A stretch of DNA of 64,000 bases from Flaccisagitta enflata (GCA_965153355.1 OZ231128.1:24056001-24120000); one strand, 5' to 3'; numbered from the stretch's first letter, positions 52,179-64,000 are shown. Numbers and translations are program-made. Notes: a model not told the origin generated them from the sequence alone.

Positions 52179-54620
52179 TTGTAAAATCACGCCCCTCTCC
52201 TTCTGTCTTTCTTTGCGCGCACAAAAAAAGAGAATCAAATTATAGTCATAAGCATCCTTTTATTACCTCCTAAAACCTTTGGCCTTTGAAAACTAAGCGA
52301 GTTCTTCCTATGTACATAACCTTTTTGGTAAGCTCTGACCTTCCCTTTTCCCTTTGATGGTGTTTGGCGGGCCAAAAGGAAGGAAGATAGAGAAGAAACT
52401 GCGGAGTTTATTCATCAGTGGGTTTGGGAAGAAAAAGGAAATATGGCTGTCTGCAATAACGGAGGAAGGAACGTTATGCAACTTTCATGCAGTTCTCATT
52501 GGTTGTTTTGCTGTCATTTCCCCATGCAGTTACACACCGGCCCCGCTATATCGAACCAAAGAGAAAAGGAAGTAGGTCAATGACAAAAGTTAGCGTTTAG
52601 AAGCGTTTAGAAATGAGAGCAATCTGAAGATGACTGCCCTTTTTGGAAAATGCAGACAAATCAGAGGTGAATCTGTTTTGGGGAGCGCATGTAGCAACAA
52701 GCAAGTCAAAGCATTGTTTTGGACAATTTGATACATTTTTTACATCAAACAACATATGAGTGTCCCATTACTTACTCTCTTTCACTCCAGATGAAATTGT
52801 TTTGCCTAAAATCAAGTGTCTGTAACGGGAAGAACCAATAGTATGACATGAGTAGCTGAAAAAAATTGCGCTAGAATCTGCGGTGACATGATTTGGCTAA
52901 ATTCGAGTTTAGACTCAGAAAACTGTCACTAAACCAAATGGAAGTGGTGAAAGTCTAGACAGAACAACAGATGAGGTATTGAAAAACAGAAAATCCTCAC
53001 CCTCTTGATATCTATTCAGTAAATAAACTTCCTTCTCAAGAGAACGTAGACTTTTTTCCTAGGTAGTACAATCTACAAACAACACAAATACCTGCACATG
53101 TCGTATATGTAAGTATTACATATCTTTAATTCGGCCCATTTCCCCTTTTAATTCTCATTGCTGTCAAAAACTGGCGTGGCCACAGCTACAGCAATGTTCT
53201 CGCGACCAAGGCCGAGATAAGGACAATCCAATTCCCTCCTCACTTCTGCGCTTTTCATGAGTCTTTTTCCCTCCTCCTTCTCAGTCAAGCGAGAACAAGA
53301 GTAACGTTCATAATAGCTTTCAGTTTTGATAAATGTTTATTGATATTGTTTGGAAATAATGATGAAGTTTGAAAATATGGTTTCTGGATCTTATTTGTCT
53401 AATCATCTAGATTCTCAAATTTAATGTTTTTTATTTATTTTTTACTTTTATCTATGAATTCATATTTTTATCAAAATCTAGTTTTTTTCATCTAAAGTAG
53501 TAATTCCGACTCCAAAAATTTTCTGTGATTGTGAACGTGTTTTTTCTTACACTATCATCATTACTTTTTATTTTATCTATTCCTCGAAAAATAGCATGGG
53601 TTCGGTTAAAGTCAATACTCGTTTTGTTTACTAACTGTTCATCTCTTATTTTTTTCCGCGCCTTTTTCCCCTCATTCCTCCTTCGTATATATTTTCTTTC
53701 ACGTTTTCTTTTTCCTCTCTTCCCTCGCCCTTTGCTTTTCCTTTTTTCTTACACTTGTCTTCCGACGATAAAAAGGAGTCCTGTTTCCTTGTTGCATTTC
53801 TGTTTTGGTTCAATTTATGTGATAATGGCAAAGCATAAAACTCAGGAAAGTCTACTGGGGAGGGTAAATCTATGGAACAGGAACGAAATGGGAGCCAGTA
53901 ACTGTGGAATGTGGAATGAGAAACAAAATGAGAATCAGTAATTTTTTTGAGTGAGGTAACAATGGCAAAAATAAATAGAGACGCTCACCTTTTCTTTAAA
54001 TAAACTGGAAACCATGCATACTTGATACTTGAAATCCATGAGCATCTTAAAGAGGTTCAAAGACTACAAATCCAGGCCGAGAAAAAATTTGTAGCTTAAG
54101 TTGTTTTCAAATTACATAAGATTGAACTTTAACACCCATTTAATGAGGTATGAAACTTTTTTGGGACAATTCCTAAAATACAATTTGATTTGGTTGTATG
54201 GGCCAAAAACAAACTGTCTGGAACAGATTTCAGCCTGATAGCTCAATTCCCTATAGAAGATAAATTCAGAATAGGTTTTTACAATAGGTCATCTTTCGCG
54301 CACTCGCATTTTAATAAACAGGAATGATATTCGAGCCTGATGTAACAGGCCTACAGAGCAAAATTTGTTACATGAATATAGTAACGTGATACAGCAACCA
54401 TTAAACAACGTTGCCTCCTAGTATTACAAATTTACATTTGGTCGACGATTGTATCTTAACAAGCCCATCTTATGTTATAATGTCAATGGAAATGTTTAAA
54501 CAGTGCTGTACCAGTTTGAATCATTTATGTAAAATGAAATACTGATTTAAAGAAATGGACCTTTAACTCAGTTTAAAGGATCACGGGCAGTATCTATCTC
54601 ATCCAGAAAATATGAGGCTA
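52176..54620. other. Longest repeat-poor spacer
   Basis: About 2.4 kb with ordinary AT-rich composition. 52595-52700 resembles 8900-9000. 53650-53760 is pyrimidine-rich. No coding region over about 140 codons and none recognisable. No element ends other than the boundary at 54621. Confidence 0.5.
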
Positions 54621-55203
54621 ACACCTGTTGAAGTAAAAACGTCACAGTAACACTTACAAACCATAACAGTGATTTTGACATATTCTGGCCAGCGCTATTT
54701 TGTGAGTTTACCGTGATCACTATATTTCAAGAAAAGCTAAAGGAATGCTCGTCTTTTATCATTCCTCTGGGTGAAGCGCTCAGAGAAAGGCACACTGACA
54801 TACAAAATGACAATGTCTTCATGAAAACATTGAATAGTATTCTTAGTACTTTTGAACAGTATTCAAACAACTGCTGACCCAAAAACCCACATAATTCGCG
54901 ATGAATACATTAAAAATGATCGGTGAAATGGGTAGACCTTACATTTTACTATTCATATGAACTACAATCGCTTAAATTTGTTAAAGAGAGAAACAAAAAG
55001 AGAAAATGGAAAGTAGACCAAAACATACGGCTCTTTCACTGATATGCATACTTCGAATTGGCCCAGTGGGATGAAATTTTAGCTGTAGCGTCCTAATACC
55101 TTTGAGCTGTTACAGTGACAAGTTTACATCTTACTAGGCCAACTAGAAGTAAACTTTTCATAGTTTTGGTACAAGTGTTGCTGTTTTTACTTTTAACAGG
55201 TGT
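54621..55203. mobile_element. TA-flanked MITE with about 45-bp imperfect TIRs, 583 bp
   Basis: Left ACACCTGTTGAAGTAAAAAC and AGTAACACTTACAAACC are mirrored by GGTACAAGTGTTGCTGTTTT and TACTTTTAACAGGTGT. TA lies at 54619-54620 and 55204-55205. It shares its first nine bases with the 9375-9969 element. Non-coding. Confidence 0.75.
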
Positions 55204-55205
55204 TA

Positions 55206-55577
55206 AGCGAGAAAATCGATTTACCTTTATTGCAGATAAACATGAAAAGATGCTATGTCACCCTCCCTATTGACTGACGCACAGATCGAGGAACTGATTC
55301 CATGATTGATGAATCAAAACCCATTTCTGAACAAAGCGTGCTTGCATTTAGAATCCCTAAGAATTACAATTGAGTCACAACCACAAATATGAAGAATAGG
55401 CCTGAGGCAAAGGAGAAAGAAAAAACTTTGTTGAATGTTTGGTATTTGGAAACGCTGAGGATTTTCGAAAGGAAATATGAAATCTAGTCAAGTCGAAATT
55501 CTTTCTCTCAAATTTCAGAGCTAAAACAAACTCGAGAGAGAGAGAGAGAAAAAGAAATTGAGTGGTAGATTAAGAAT
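55206..55577. other. Unassigned spacer
   Basis: No repeat or gene recognised apart from a short GA run near 55535. Confidence 0.45.
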
Positions 55578-55741
<164 letters not shown>

Positions 55742-55948
55742 TGAAATGACAAATTGGTGACTCAAAGACGGCAACATCTTCTTTTGCTATTTTTTTCTTT
55801 CTTTTCTGAATTTTTCTCTTTGACTTGTTATTTTTTCTCTCTCCTTTTCTTCTTCTTATCTTTCTTCATTTTGGTTTCCATTTCCATTTCTATTTTCTAT
55901 TTTCTTTTTTGTCTTCTTCTTCTCCTTCTGATTGTTCCTCTCTTTTTT

Positions 55949-56062
55949 TGGGTAGCGGCCCCGAAGGCGCCGATGATCTATGCTTTCACATGCGCAAGAT
56001 TCCCTCGCTTGTTTCTCTTTCTCCCTCTCTATCCATCCTATCTATCTCCCCTCCCCATGGTC
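55949..56062. mobile_element. Family D end fragment, copy D9
   Basis: GGGTAGCGGCCCCGAAGGCG and CCGATGATCTATGCTTTCAC match the D8 right end in reverse orientation. ATCCATCC and CTATCTCCCCTCCCC follow as a degraded tract. No minisatellite. Confidence 0.6.
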
Positions 56063-56282
56063 GCGGTCAGATCCCAGTCACAATGCCCAAATTAAAGTCA
56101 TTTGAGTCCTTCATTTCATTCTTAATGCAATGCAATAATTTGTGTAAGGGCCAAAATTTCAGCTTCAAAGCATAAACCTCATCCAAAATCTTAGTCATAG
56201 CCTTGAGGCCTAAATCTCCGCTTTGTTGCCCAGATGCCCCCTGGGCCCCTTCATTCATAAGTCTAAGTAAATGGCATCGACT

Positions 56283-56435
56283 TCTTTTTATTCTTCTTCT
56301 TCTTCTTCTTCTTGTTCTTCTTCTTCTTCTTCTTCTTCTTCTTCTTCTTCTTCTTCTTCTTCTTCTTCTTCTTCTTCTTCTTCTTCTTCTTCTTCTTCTT
56401 CTTCTTCTTCTTCTTCCTCTGCTTCTTCTTGTGCT
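56283..56435. repeat. (TTC)n microsatellite
   Basis: TTC run, nearly clean, with rare TTG and CCT changes at the edges. Confidence 0.96.
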
Positions 56436-56628
56436 TCTTCTCCCTATGCGTGCCTCCTCGATATCCCTCGACTCATCTTTCACCATAAAAGATTTTATAC
56501 ATCTTCATTCTTTTTTGTGTTTCTCGTTCTGTGAGAATTATTATTTTTGGTTGAAGGCAAAGAACCTCCATCTTGTCCTCCTCCTTGCAATTGGATTCTC
56601 ATCATATCAGTTTTCTTCTTTTACCTGA

Positions 56629-56761
<133 letters not shown>

Positions 56762-57368
56762 GGTGGACCCTGTGATATCAGTGTTCTAAAAAAAAAAAAG
56801 AATTTTGGAATCGGATTATCTTTATTGGTTCTAGAGTTATGCCATCATTTGATGTTGCATTTGAAAAAAAAAAAACAACATAATGCATGGAGACGAGTGG
56901 ACAATTGCAATAGCTGGGCATCAACATCATGAAATTGCTGTCAGTTGTGACGTGGCTCTACATACCGACTGATATTCACATTTGCCATGCACCAAAGAGG
57001 CTTTTTCCTCACAAAAGATTCCATTGGATGAAGCAGACAAGGTTTCATCACAAGCTTTATCACATGCTTTATCGCAAATACCGACAATGAGGGGTTTGAA
57101 CATTGTACAACCATTGCCCAGAGACATTGCTATCTTGTATTACTTAAGAAATCCAAAGTAAGAGAATAAAATGAACAAAGAACAGTTACTGCAGAAAAGC
57201 TGACAGAAAAGAGAAGAAGAGAAAAAATGCGGTTGATATGAAAAAAGAAATGATAATGGTTTCTTCGCAAGAATGGGTCTTTCATTTTTTTCTTTTTTAT
57301 CGCACATTCTGTTATCATTCTTCTCTCTCGATTTCTATTTCACGATCTGTCTTTAAAACTGTGTGTCC
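56762..57368. other. Unassigned spacer
   Basis: No repeat or gene recognised. Confidence 0.5.

Positions 57369-57447
<79 letters not shown>
57369..57447. repeat. (CT)n microsatellite
   Basis: Clean CT run ending 17 bp before a family A1 element. Confidence 0.96.
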
Positions 57448-57449
<2 letters not shown>

Positions 57450-57463
57450 TGGCAGTCGATGTT

Positions 57464-57678
57464 AACAAGGCCGGATACACGGCTACCCCAGTCGCGTGCG
57501 GGTGGGCAGGGGCTATATTTGCGGTCACTTGATCACTTGGGCAGGAGCAGTGAGGCCAGAGACCGCAAACCCCAAAAAAAGTAAAGTGTGACGGACCGAC
57601 GGATGGACCGACGGACTGAAGGACCGACGGACGGACCGACAAAGCGGGGTGTAGAGTCGCGTAGCACGCGACTAAAAA
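57464..57678 (+). mobile_element. Family A1 element, complete
   Basis: AACAAGGCCGGATACACGGC, CAGTCGCGTGCGGGTGGGCA, CACTTGGGCAGGAGCAGTGA, AGTAAAGTGTGACGGACC, a GACC/GACG tract, AAGCGGGGTGTAGAG, then AGTCGCGTAGCACGCGACTA. It agrees closely with the 22844 copy, including the AG insertion in the hairpin loop, so both probably descend from one recent source. Confidence 0.9.
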
Positions 57679-57794
57679 GAGCCCACCGCGAAGGAAAACG
57701 ACATTTCTTTTATTTTCTTTTTTCCTATTTACAAAGAAGGCAATCAAGAAGCAAAGAAAGGAAAAATAAAAGATGAGAAACTCAAAGCAGGTGA

Positions 57795-57960
<166 letters not shown>

Positions 57961-58357
57961 AGAAGGAAAGATTGAAAGAAAGAGAGAAACAAGGAAAAAA
58001 AGAAAAAAAAAAAACTATCATATTAGTCTCAGCACAATTCTTTTTGTGAGATCCTTTTTGTTGCACATTACATCTGTATAAAAGAGACGAGGCGAATTTT
58101 GTTGGAGTCCCTTTCTGGTTCTAGAAGATCTTCTACGCTTGGTAAAAGAAAGACGAGGAAGCAGTAAAAGTTCAACAAATTGAGAAGACTTTTTTTTCTG
58201 CGGAACGACCTTTTGATCCAGCAAGAAACGATAATAAGCGAACAGTAAGGAGACATGACATGGTTGAACTCTAAAGGCGCGCACGACCCATTATCAGAAC
58301 TGAAGCCGCTTTAACCAATTGTAAAAAGAAAAAAATATACACATCGCTTGAAGAACC

Positions 58358-58360
<3 letters not shown>
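57961..58360. other. Unassigned spacer
   Basis: A-rich to 58016, then ordinary sequence; no gene recognised. Confidence 0.45.
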
Positions 58361-58420
<60 letters not shown>

Positions 58421-58430
58421 GAGAGAGAGA
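58361..58430. repeat. (GA)n microsatellite
   Basis: GA run with one GACA interruption. Confidence 0.95.
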
Positions 58431-59316
58431 CGGACTGACGGAGTGATGGACTGATGGAGTAACCAACTATCTGACAGAAAGACAGATTGAAAGAAATTAA
58501 GAAGCCCAATGGACTAAAAAAGAGAACCCATTGATTGTGATGAATCTTTCATTACAAAATATCATTACTAACATTTTGAAACGGAATTGAATGATGTTGA
58601 ATGATAGCAGATAAATGGACCTTTGACCTCATACAATCTTTGTGAGCTTGAGTCAACTTCAATGGATAATGAATGTTGGTGAAGAAGAGGGAAAGGGAAA
58701 CTTAGGTGGGAAAAAGTAATTCTAGAGGCTCAACCAAGATGTCAACATTTAATCTCTTTTGCGCAGAAAATGTGAATTAGTGAGACATGAAGATGAACGA
58801 AGCTGCCAACAAAGGTGAAAAGGATGTGACCTACACAAATGTATTAAAAAAAGATCGCACATTGCACATTACACATTGCACATTTCACCGCCAATGTTCT
58901 TCTCAAGAAATTTGATGCCCGGTACGCAAATTTATGAATACCCTGCTAAACAAGCTGTATGGCAATATTGGAGGTTACGTTTTAAGCTGGCATATATATC
59001 ATCTAAGTCATACGATTAGACAAAATGGGGATTGGCAAAAGTTAACAGAGCAGCAGTTATAGAAACCTAGCGGACTGCTAAAGAAAGGATGTACTTGTTT
59101 TCTCTGTCTGCTTCTCTGTCCTCCTGCCAGTTTTCTTGTCTCTTTTTTGTCTTACTGCAGTGAAAAAAGAAGAAGCAATGAAAGTTAAAATCTATGTCAA
59201 CAAGTTAGAAATTGAGTTGATAAAATTGAGCCAGACAATTGTTCTAAGATCAGGTGGCTTTTGAGCGAATTCAATGAGATGATATCACGAACATTTCTAT
59301 GCAAGCAATTTCGTAG

Positions 59317-59324
<8 letters not shown>
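58431..59324. other. Unassigned spacer
   Basis: A small ATTGCACATT tandem near 58859-58886. No gene or element recognised. Confidence 0.45.
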
Positions 59325-59367
<43 letters not shown>

Positions 59368-59370
59368 CAT
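59325..59370. repeat. (GA)n microsatellite
   Basis: GA run followed by loose CAGA motifs to about 59470. Confidence 0.93.
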
Positions 59371-59586
59371 ATAAACAGACAGAGATAGACTGAGAGAGAT
59401 GAACAGGCTGATAGACCGACAGACAGACTGAAAGAGACATACATACAGTCAGAAAGAGGGAGACAGGCAGTGACGTGGGAAAAAGCAGGGGAACAGACAG
59501 ATTGAAGGAGAGACAATAAAAGAGGGACACGCAAACAAGCGAATCAACAACTCCGGCACCATTCCGAATGGGAATTTATTTTTCAT

Positions 59587-59793
59587 TTTTAGTCGCTTGC
59601 TGAGCGACACCATAAGAGGGTACGTCCCTTAGTAGGTTGGTTCGTACTTCGTAGGTCTTTCGGTAACGCCCAATTTTGGATGAGGCGAAATTGACCTAAA
59701 TACTGTTTTCTAATCATTACTGTCCCTGCTCAAAATCAACATAGCCCCCGTCCACCCTACTGTTGCCCCTGCTCTGTATCTGGCCTTGTTTTT
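59587..59793 (-). mobile_element. Family A variant, complete, reverse orientation
   Basis: TTTTAGTCGCTTGCTGAGCG, ACACCATAAGAGGGTACGTC, a weak GGTTCGT tract, GGTAACGCCC, CTGTCCCTGCTC, CCCCGTCCACCCTACTG, CCCCTGCTCTGTATCTGGCC and TTGTTTTT. The hairpin core differs from A1 and resembles the variant at 62372-62569. Confidence 0.75.
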
Positions 59794-60033
59794 CTCCTAT
59801 TTGAAAGAAAAAAGGAAAACTCTTTGGGATGGGATAAATTGATTGCATTGGAGAATGGAGGTACGTCATATCAGACGTTTTGCTAGGTCAAGCTGAAACA
59901 GGTTTTGTCACGTTCCAACTCAATGCTGTGATTGGACCAGATTATCAGCCAATAGTGAGCGGGGAAGACGATAACATAAACCGCGGGCCAGTAACGGCAT
60001 GATAGTGCGATGGAGCCAGCATTTCCATTTACT

Positions 60034-60699
<666 letters not shown>

Positions 60700-61225
60700 G
60701 TCGTTTGAGGCAAGGGAGACCATTTGAGGCAGGGGAGGCTACTTGATCCAGGGGAGGCCGTTTGAGGCAGGGGAGGCCGCGTGAAGCATGGGAGGCTGCG
60801 TGCGGTGGGAAAGGCTGCTTGAGGCAGGGGAAGCCGTATGAGGGAGGGGAGGCCGCATGAGGCAAAAGAGGCTGCGTGAGGTGGGGAAGGCTGCGTGAGG
60901 CAGGGGAAGCCATTTAAAGCATAGGACTTTTGAGGCCACTCAAGATAGTGGAGGTCGCTTGAGGCAGGGCAGGAAGGGTTGGCCATTTGAGGCAGGGGAG
61001 GCAGCTTTAGGCAAAGGAGGCCGCTTGAGGCAGGGTAGGCCACTAGAGGCAGGGGAGGTCGCTTGAGGCAAGGGAGGCCACTTGAGGCACGGGAGGCTGC
61101 ATGAAGCGAAGGATACCCTTTGAGGCAGGGGTGGCTGCTTGAGGCAGGGGAAGCACCTTGATGAAGGGGAGTGGGAGAGGCTCTGGGTGGCAGGGGAGGC
61201 CGTTAGAAGCAGGGGAGGCTTTGAT
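60700..61225. repeat. 20-bp minisatellite GAGGCAGGGGAGGCCGCTT
   Basis: About 25 units around CTTGAGGCAGGGGAGGCCGC with moderate divergence. Strongly G-rich on this strand. The Pro/Leu/Ala-rich minus-strand frames that span it are artefacts. The unit recalls the minisatellites inside family D but no D ends are present. Confidence 0.88.
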
Positions 61226-61380
61226 TATGATGTTGGTCATGATGACAATGGAAACGCCTTTCTCTCTCAATTATTTGTCATTTGTGGGAGGGCTCAGCCG
61301 GTTATTGAAGAGGAATAGACAATCAGGGAACAGCATCGTTGTTTCTCTTACTCTGTCTTTCTGTCTTTCTCACTCTGTCT

Positions 61381-62209
61381 TTTTAGTCGCGTGCACGCGA
61401 CTCTACAACCCGCTCCGTCGGTCGGTCGATCGGTCGGTCGGTCGGTCGGTCGGTCCGTAACACTTAGCTTTTTTTCATCTTTTTGGGTCGTCTGGAGTTA
61501 TTTTGAGTCATTTTTTTGTTGTTTTTGGGAATTATTGGTTGCTTTTAGTCATTCTTGGTTATTTTTGGTTATTTTTGGTCAGTTTTGGTCATTTTGGTCA
61601 TTTTGGTCATTTTGGTCATTTTGGTCATTTTTGGTCATTTTTGGTCATTTTTTATTATTTTTGATTATTTTTGGTCATTTTTGGTCATTTTGGTCATTCT
61701 TGGTCATTTTTGGTCATTTTTGGTCATTGTGGTCATTTTGGTCATTTTGGTCATTTTTGGCCATATGTGATCATTTTTGGTCATTTTAGGTCATTTTCGG
61801 TCATTTTTGGTCATTTTTATCATTTTGATCATTGTTAGTCATTTTTGGTCATTTTTGGTCATTTTTGGTCATTTTTGGTCATTTTGGTCATTTTTGGTTA
61901 TTTTTGGTCATTTTGGTCATTTTGGTCATTTTGGTCATTTTGGTCATTTTTGGTCATTTTTGATCATTTCTGGTCATTTTTAGTCTTTTTGGTCATTTTT
62001 GGTCATTTTGGTCATTTTTGGTCATCTTTGGTCATCTTTGGTCATTTTTGGTCATTTTGGTCATTTTGGTCATTTTTGGTCATTTTTGGTCATTTTGGTC
62101 ATTTTTGGTCATTTTTGGTCATTGTGGTCATTTTGGTCATTTTGGTCATTTTTGGTCCTATTTGGTCATTTTTGGTCATTTTTGGTAATTTTTGGTCATT
62201 TTTGGTTAA
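61381..62209 (-). mobile_element. Family A2 element with expanded GGTCATTTTT array, 5' end missing
   Basis: TTTT then the 18-bp palindrome AGTCGCGTGCACGCGACT (61385-61402), TCTACAACCCGCTCCGTCGG, a (GGTC)n tract to about 61457, TAACACTTAGC, then about 700 bp of GGTCATTTTT units. The expected AACAAGGCC end is absent; the array runs into a 14-bp satellite. Confidence 0.82.
61545..62209. repeat. 9-10 bp minisatellite GGTCATTTTT
   Basis: GGTCATTTT and GGTCATTTTT units with patches of 9-bp period. Long blocks recur (for instance around 61720-61750 and 62120-62150, both with CATTGTGGTCATTTTGG), indicating block duplication. Reverse complement AAAAATGACC places it in the same unit family as 11396-11883. 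Confidence 0.93.
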
Positions 62210-62295
62210 AGTCTGCTGGTTAAAGTCTGCTGGTTTAAGTCTGCTGGTTAAAGTCTGCTGGTTAAAGTCTGCTGGGTAAAGTCTGATGGTTTAAG
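62209..62295. repeat. 14-bp satellite GGTTAAAGTCTGCT, first block
   Basis: About six units of TGGTTAAAGTCTGC with TTTAAG and GATGG variants, joined directly to the GGTCATTTTT array. Confidence 0.93.
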
Positions 62296-62371
62296 CTGGC
62301 CCGGATCAACCATGCGCGAGGCCCGAGGCTACAGTTGCCGCGAGGCCCCTGAAAAAGACTGATATAGTTTT

Positions 62372-62569
62372 AACAAGCCCTACATGGCCAATAAGTAGTC
62401 ATTTGCGGGTGGGCAGGAGCAGTGATGTAGGTGGGCAGGGCAGTATGTGAGTGGGCTGGGGCTGTATTGTGGCAGGGCAGGGGCAGTAATACTCAGAAAT
62501 CGCTTTTCTAGCAAACAGACCTGCTTTAGGACACACTCTTATAGAGTCGCTTAGCAAGTGACTAAAAAA
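62372..62569 (+). mobile_element. Family A variant, complete
   Basis: AACAAGCCCTACATGGCCAA, AGTAGTCATTTGCGGGTGGG, several GTGGGCAGG repeats, GGGGCAGTAATACTCAGAAA, TCTTATAGAG, then TCGCTTAGCAAGTGACTAAA. Subterminal TAGTCATTTGC matches terminal GCAAGTGACTA. No GACC tract. Confidence 0.75.
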
Positions 62570-62743
62570 CTAAAAAAGCAGTGACTTTCAGTGATATTCA
62601 ATCAAATCTTTAAGACAAGACCAGGAAGGAAATAAAAATTCTATTGGTTGAAAAAGAACATCTTAACAAAGTTAATATCCTTTTTTCATCCCTGGTAAAA
62701 TAGTATTTCTTAGATCCAAAAAAGCTCATGAAAAAAACTTTTT

Positions 62744-62957
62744 TAGCCCGCTACGCGACTCTACATCCCGCTTTGTCAGTCTGTTGGTCCGCTGGTCTGT
62801 CGGTCAATGGGTCTGTCCATCCATCACACTTTTATTTCTTTGTGTTTTTGGAGTCTTCGTCCTCACTGCTCCTGCCTAAGTGATCAAGTGACCTCACATA
62901 CGGCTCCTGCCCACCCACACGCGACTGGCGTAGCCATGTTTCCAGCCTTGTTTTTTG
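62744..62957 (-). mobile_element. Family A1 element, complete, reverse orientation
   Basis: TTAGCCCGCTACGCGACTCT, CATCCCGCTTTGTCAGTCTG, a GTCC/GGTC tract, TCACTGCTCCTGCCTAAGTG, CTCCTGCCCACCCACACGCG, then TTTCCAGCCTTGTTTTTT. It lies head to head with the next copy. Confidence 0.85.
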
Positions 62958-62983
62958 CCAAGTCAGTTCAAAGGCTGTTGCTC

Positions 62984-63196
62984 AAAACAAGGCCGGATAC
63001 AATGCTACCGAAGTCGCGTGTGGGTGGGCGGGGGCCATATTTGAGGTTACTAGATCATTTAGTCAGGAGCAGTGAGGTCAAAGAAATAAAATCATAAAAA
63101 AAAGTAAAATGGGGACCAACTGACTGACTGACCAACCAACCGGCTGACAGACGGACGGACAAAGCGGGTTGTAGAGTCGCATGCAAGTGACTAAAA
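62984..63196 (+). mobile_element. Family A1 element, complete
   Basis: AAACAAGGCCGGATAC, GAAGTCGCGTGTGGGTGGGC, AGTCAGGAGCAGTGAGGTCA, a GACC/GACT tract, ACAAAGCGGGTTGTAGAG, then TCGCATGCAAGTGACTAAAA. Only 26 bp from the reversed copy. Confidence 0.85.
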
Positions 63197-63199
63197 ACA

Positions 63200-63626
63200 C
63201 ACAATAATAACTGAATTCACTTTTTTCTACAATGAAGTTTTTGCAAGTTAATATTTAAATCAATAAACTTTCAGGCCAACAAGGGATGTTGAAGTGGTCA
63301 ATTTTCATGCTGCTTCCACTGCTTCTGCTTCCCATTCAGCTTCTGCTTCTATTTTGTAGTGCGAATACAAGTAGCTATCCCACCAACCACAACAAAAGTG
63401 ATTAATCACTTCTTTATCCTTAATTCAAACTACAGTCTGACACCACTAAAAACTCATGAATCTTTTTTTAATTTTTTTATGAGCTGATTCAAAAAAGTTA
63501 CGCACCTTTTTATGGGGGAATGGCAACTAAATTTTTCTAAACTTTTTTTTTGATATTCCTTACTGCAGATCTTCTTCTGTTATTTCTTTCATTAGCTTAT
63601 ATTCATAACCTAATGATGGGAGAGTT
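63200..63626. other. Unassigned AT-rich spacer
   Basis: No further repeat or gene recognised. Confidence 0.45.
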
Positions 63627-63760
63627 TTTCTTCTCCTTCTCCTTCTTCTCCTTCTTCTCCTTCTTCTTCTTCTCCTTCTTCCTTTTCTTCTTCTTCGCCT
63701 TCTTTTTCTTTTTCCCCCCCCTTCTTTTATTTCTCCTCTTTTTTTTCTCTTCCCTTTTCC
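63627..63760. repeat. Pyrimidine tract (TTC/TCC/TTT)
   Basis: About 130 bp of nearly pure C and T with TTCTCC and TTC units. Confidence 0.9.
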
Positions 63761-63835
63761 CCTCAAAGCGCGAGGCCCCCAGAAGCGCGAGGCCTAAGGC
63801 TAAGCCTTTTTAGCCTATTGGTTGATCCAGGCCAG

Positions 63836-64000
63836 GGTTTAAGTCTGCTGGTTTAAATCAAATGGGTTAAGTCTGCTGGTTAAAGTCTGCTGGTTTAAAT
63901 CTGCTGGTTTAAGTCTGCTGGTTTAAGTCTGCTGGTTTAAATCTAATGGTTTAAGTCTGCTGGTCTAATGGTTTAAGTCTGCTGGTTTAAGTCTGCTGGT
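63836..64000. repeat. 14-bp satellite GGTTTAAGTCTGCT, second block, runs off the window
   Basis: TTTAAGTCTGCTGG units continue to the last base. A few AAATCTAATGG variants. Confidence 0.93.

Larger units (their letters stand above)
62296..63835. mobile_element. 1.54-kb segment bounded by 17-bp inverted repeats within the 14-bp satellite
   Basis: CTGGCCCGGATCAACCA (62296-62312) and TGGTTGATCCAGGCCAG (63819-63835) are inverted with one mismatch. GCGCGAGGCC occurs just inside both ends. The 14-bp satellite lies on both outer sides in the same orientation. The simplest reading is an insertion into the satellite. Inside are three family A copies and a pyrimidine tract; no transposase. Superfamily unknown. 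Confidence 0.6.

Overview
This window reads as intergenic or deeply intronic DNA from a eukaryote, probably an invertebrate animal. It has no operon-like gene packing. It is dominated by very long dinucleotide, trinucleotide and tetranucleotide arrays, and it carries non-autonomous DNA transposons, one LTR retroelement and a decayed non-LTR retrotransposon coding end. I find no convincing host gene, rRNA or tRNA gene. Almost all long open frames are translations of simple repeats (SL, RE, CV, HT, KE, FLS and similar). Summing the simple-repeat intervals listed here gives roughly 8 kb, about one eighth of the window; minisatellites add several kb more. The species cannot be fixed from the sequence alone.

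The main organising principle is a superfamily of short repeats, called here family A with subtypes A1, A2, B and C. The 5' end is AACAAGGC. A subterminal motif such as AGTCGCGTGC follows, then a GACC/GACG tetranucleotide tract, then a 3' hairpin such as AGTCGCGTGCACGCGACT followed by AAAA. More than 25 copies or fragments occur on both strands. The subterminal motif and the hairpin arm change together between copies. This layout matches what is known of Helentron-associated non-autonomous elements (HINE/DINE-1/mini-me in flies, pearl-like elements in bivalves), but the assignment is an inference. Subtype A2 carries a 10-bp minisatellite related to AAAATGACTT. In one copy (9165-11992) it has grown to about 2.8 kb and received two other transposons. 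A second superfamily, D, has long GC-rich inverted subterminal repeats (core GGCCCCTTCGGGGCC), a head motif TGGTCAGCGGTACCCG, a GTCC tract and an internal 20-21 bp minisatellite.

Layout: 0-9 kb holds D1, several A copies, a C copy and very long GA, CA, CAGA and CAA arrays. 9-12 kb is the giant A2 element with nested TA-flanked and 8-bp-TSD elements. 13-16 kb holds a 617-bp fold-back element, the reverse-transcriptase remnant on the minus strand and a palindromic MITE. 17-25 kb holds two pogo-like MITEs (one split by another element), A and B copies, long CA, TTTC and CT arrays, an 81-bp tandem repeat and a TA-flanked MITE. 27.3-29.7 kb is a structurally complete non-autonomous LTR element with identical 239-bp LTRs. 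30-39 kb holds a 1.1-kb pogo-type palindrome, A2 copies and D3-D6. 40-52 kb holds a C copy, D7, D8, GTT and TCG arrays and minisatellites. 52-60 kb is sparser, with one TA-flanked element. 60-64 kb holds a 20-bp minisatellite, an expanded A2 array, and a 1.5-kb segment bounded by inverted repeats inside a 14-bp satellite that runs off the end of the window.

No genes act together here in a pathway. The relationships are structural: elements nest in each other, simple repeats sit inside or at the edge of element copies, and inverted pairs form long potential hairpins.
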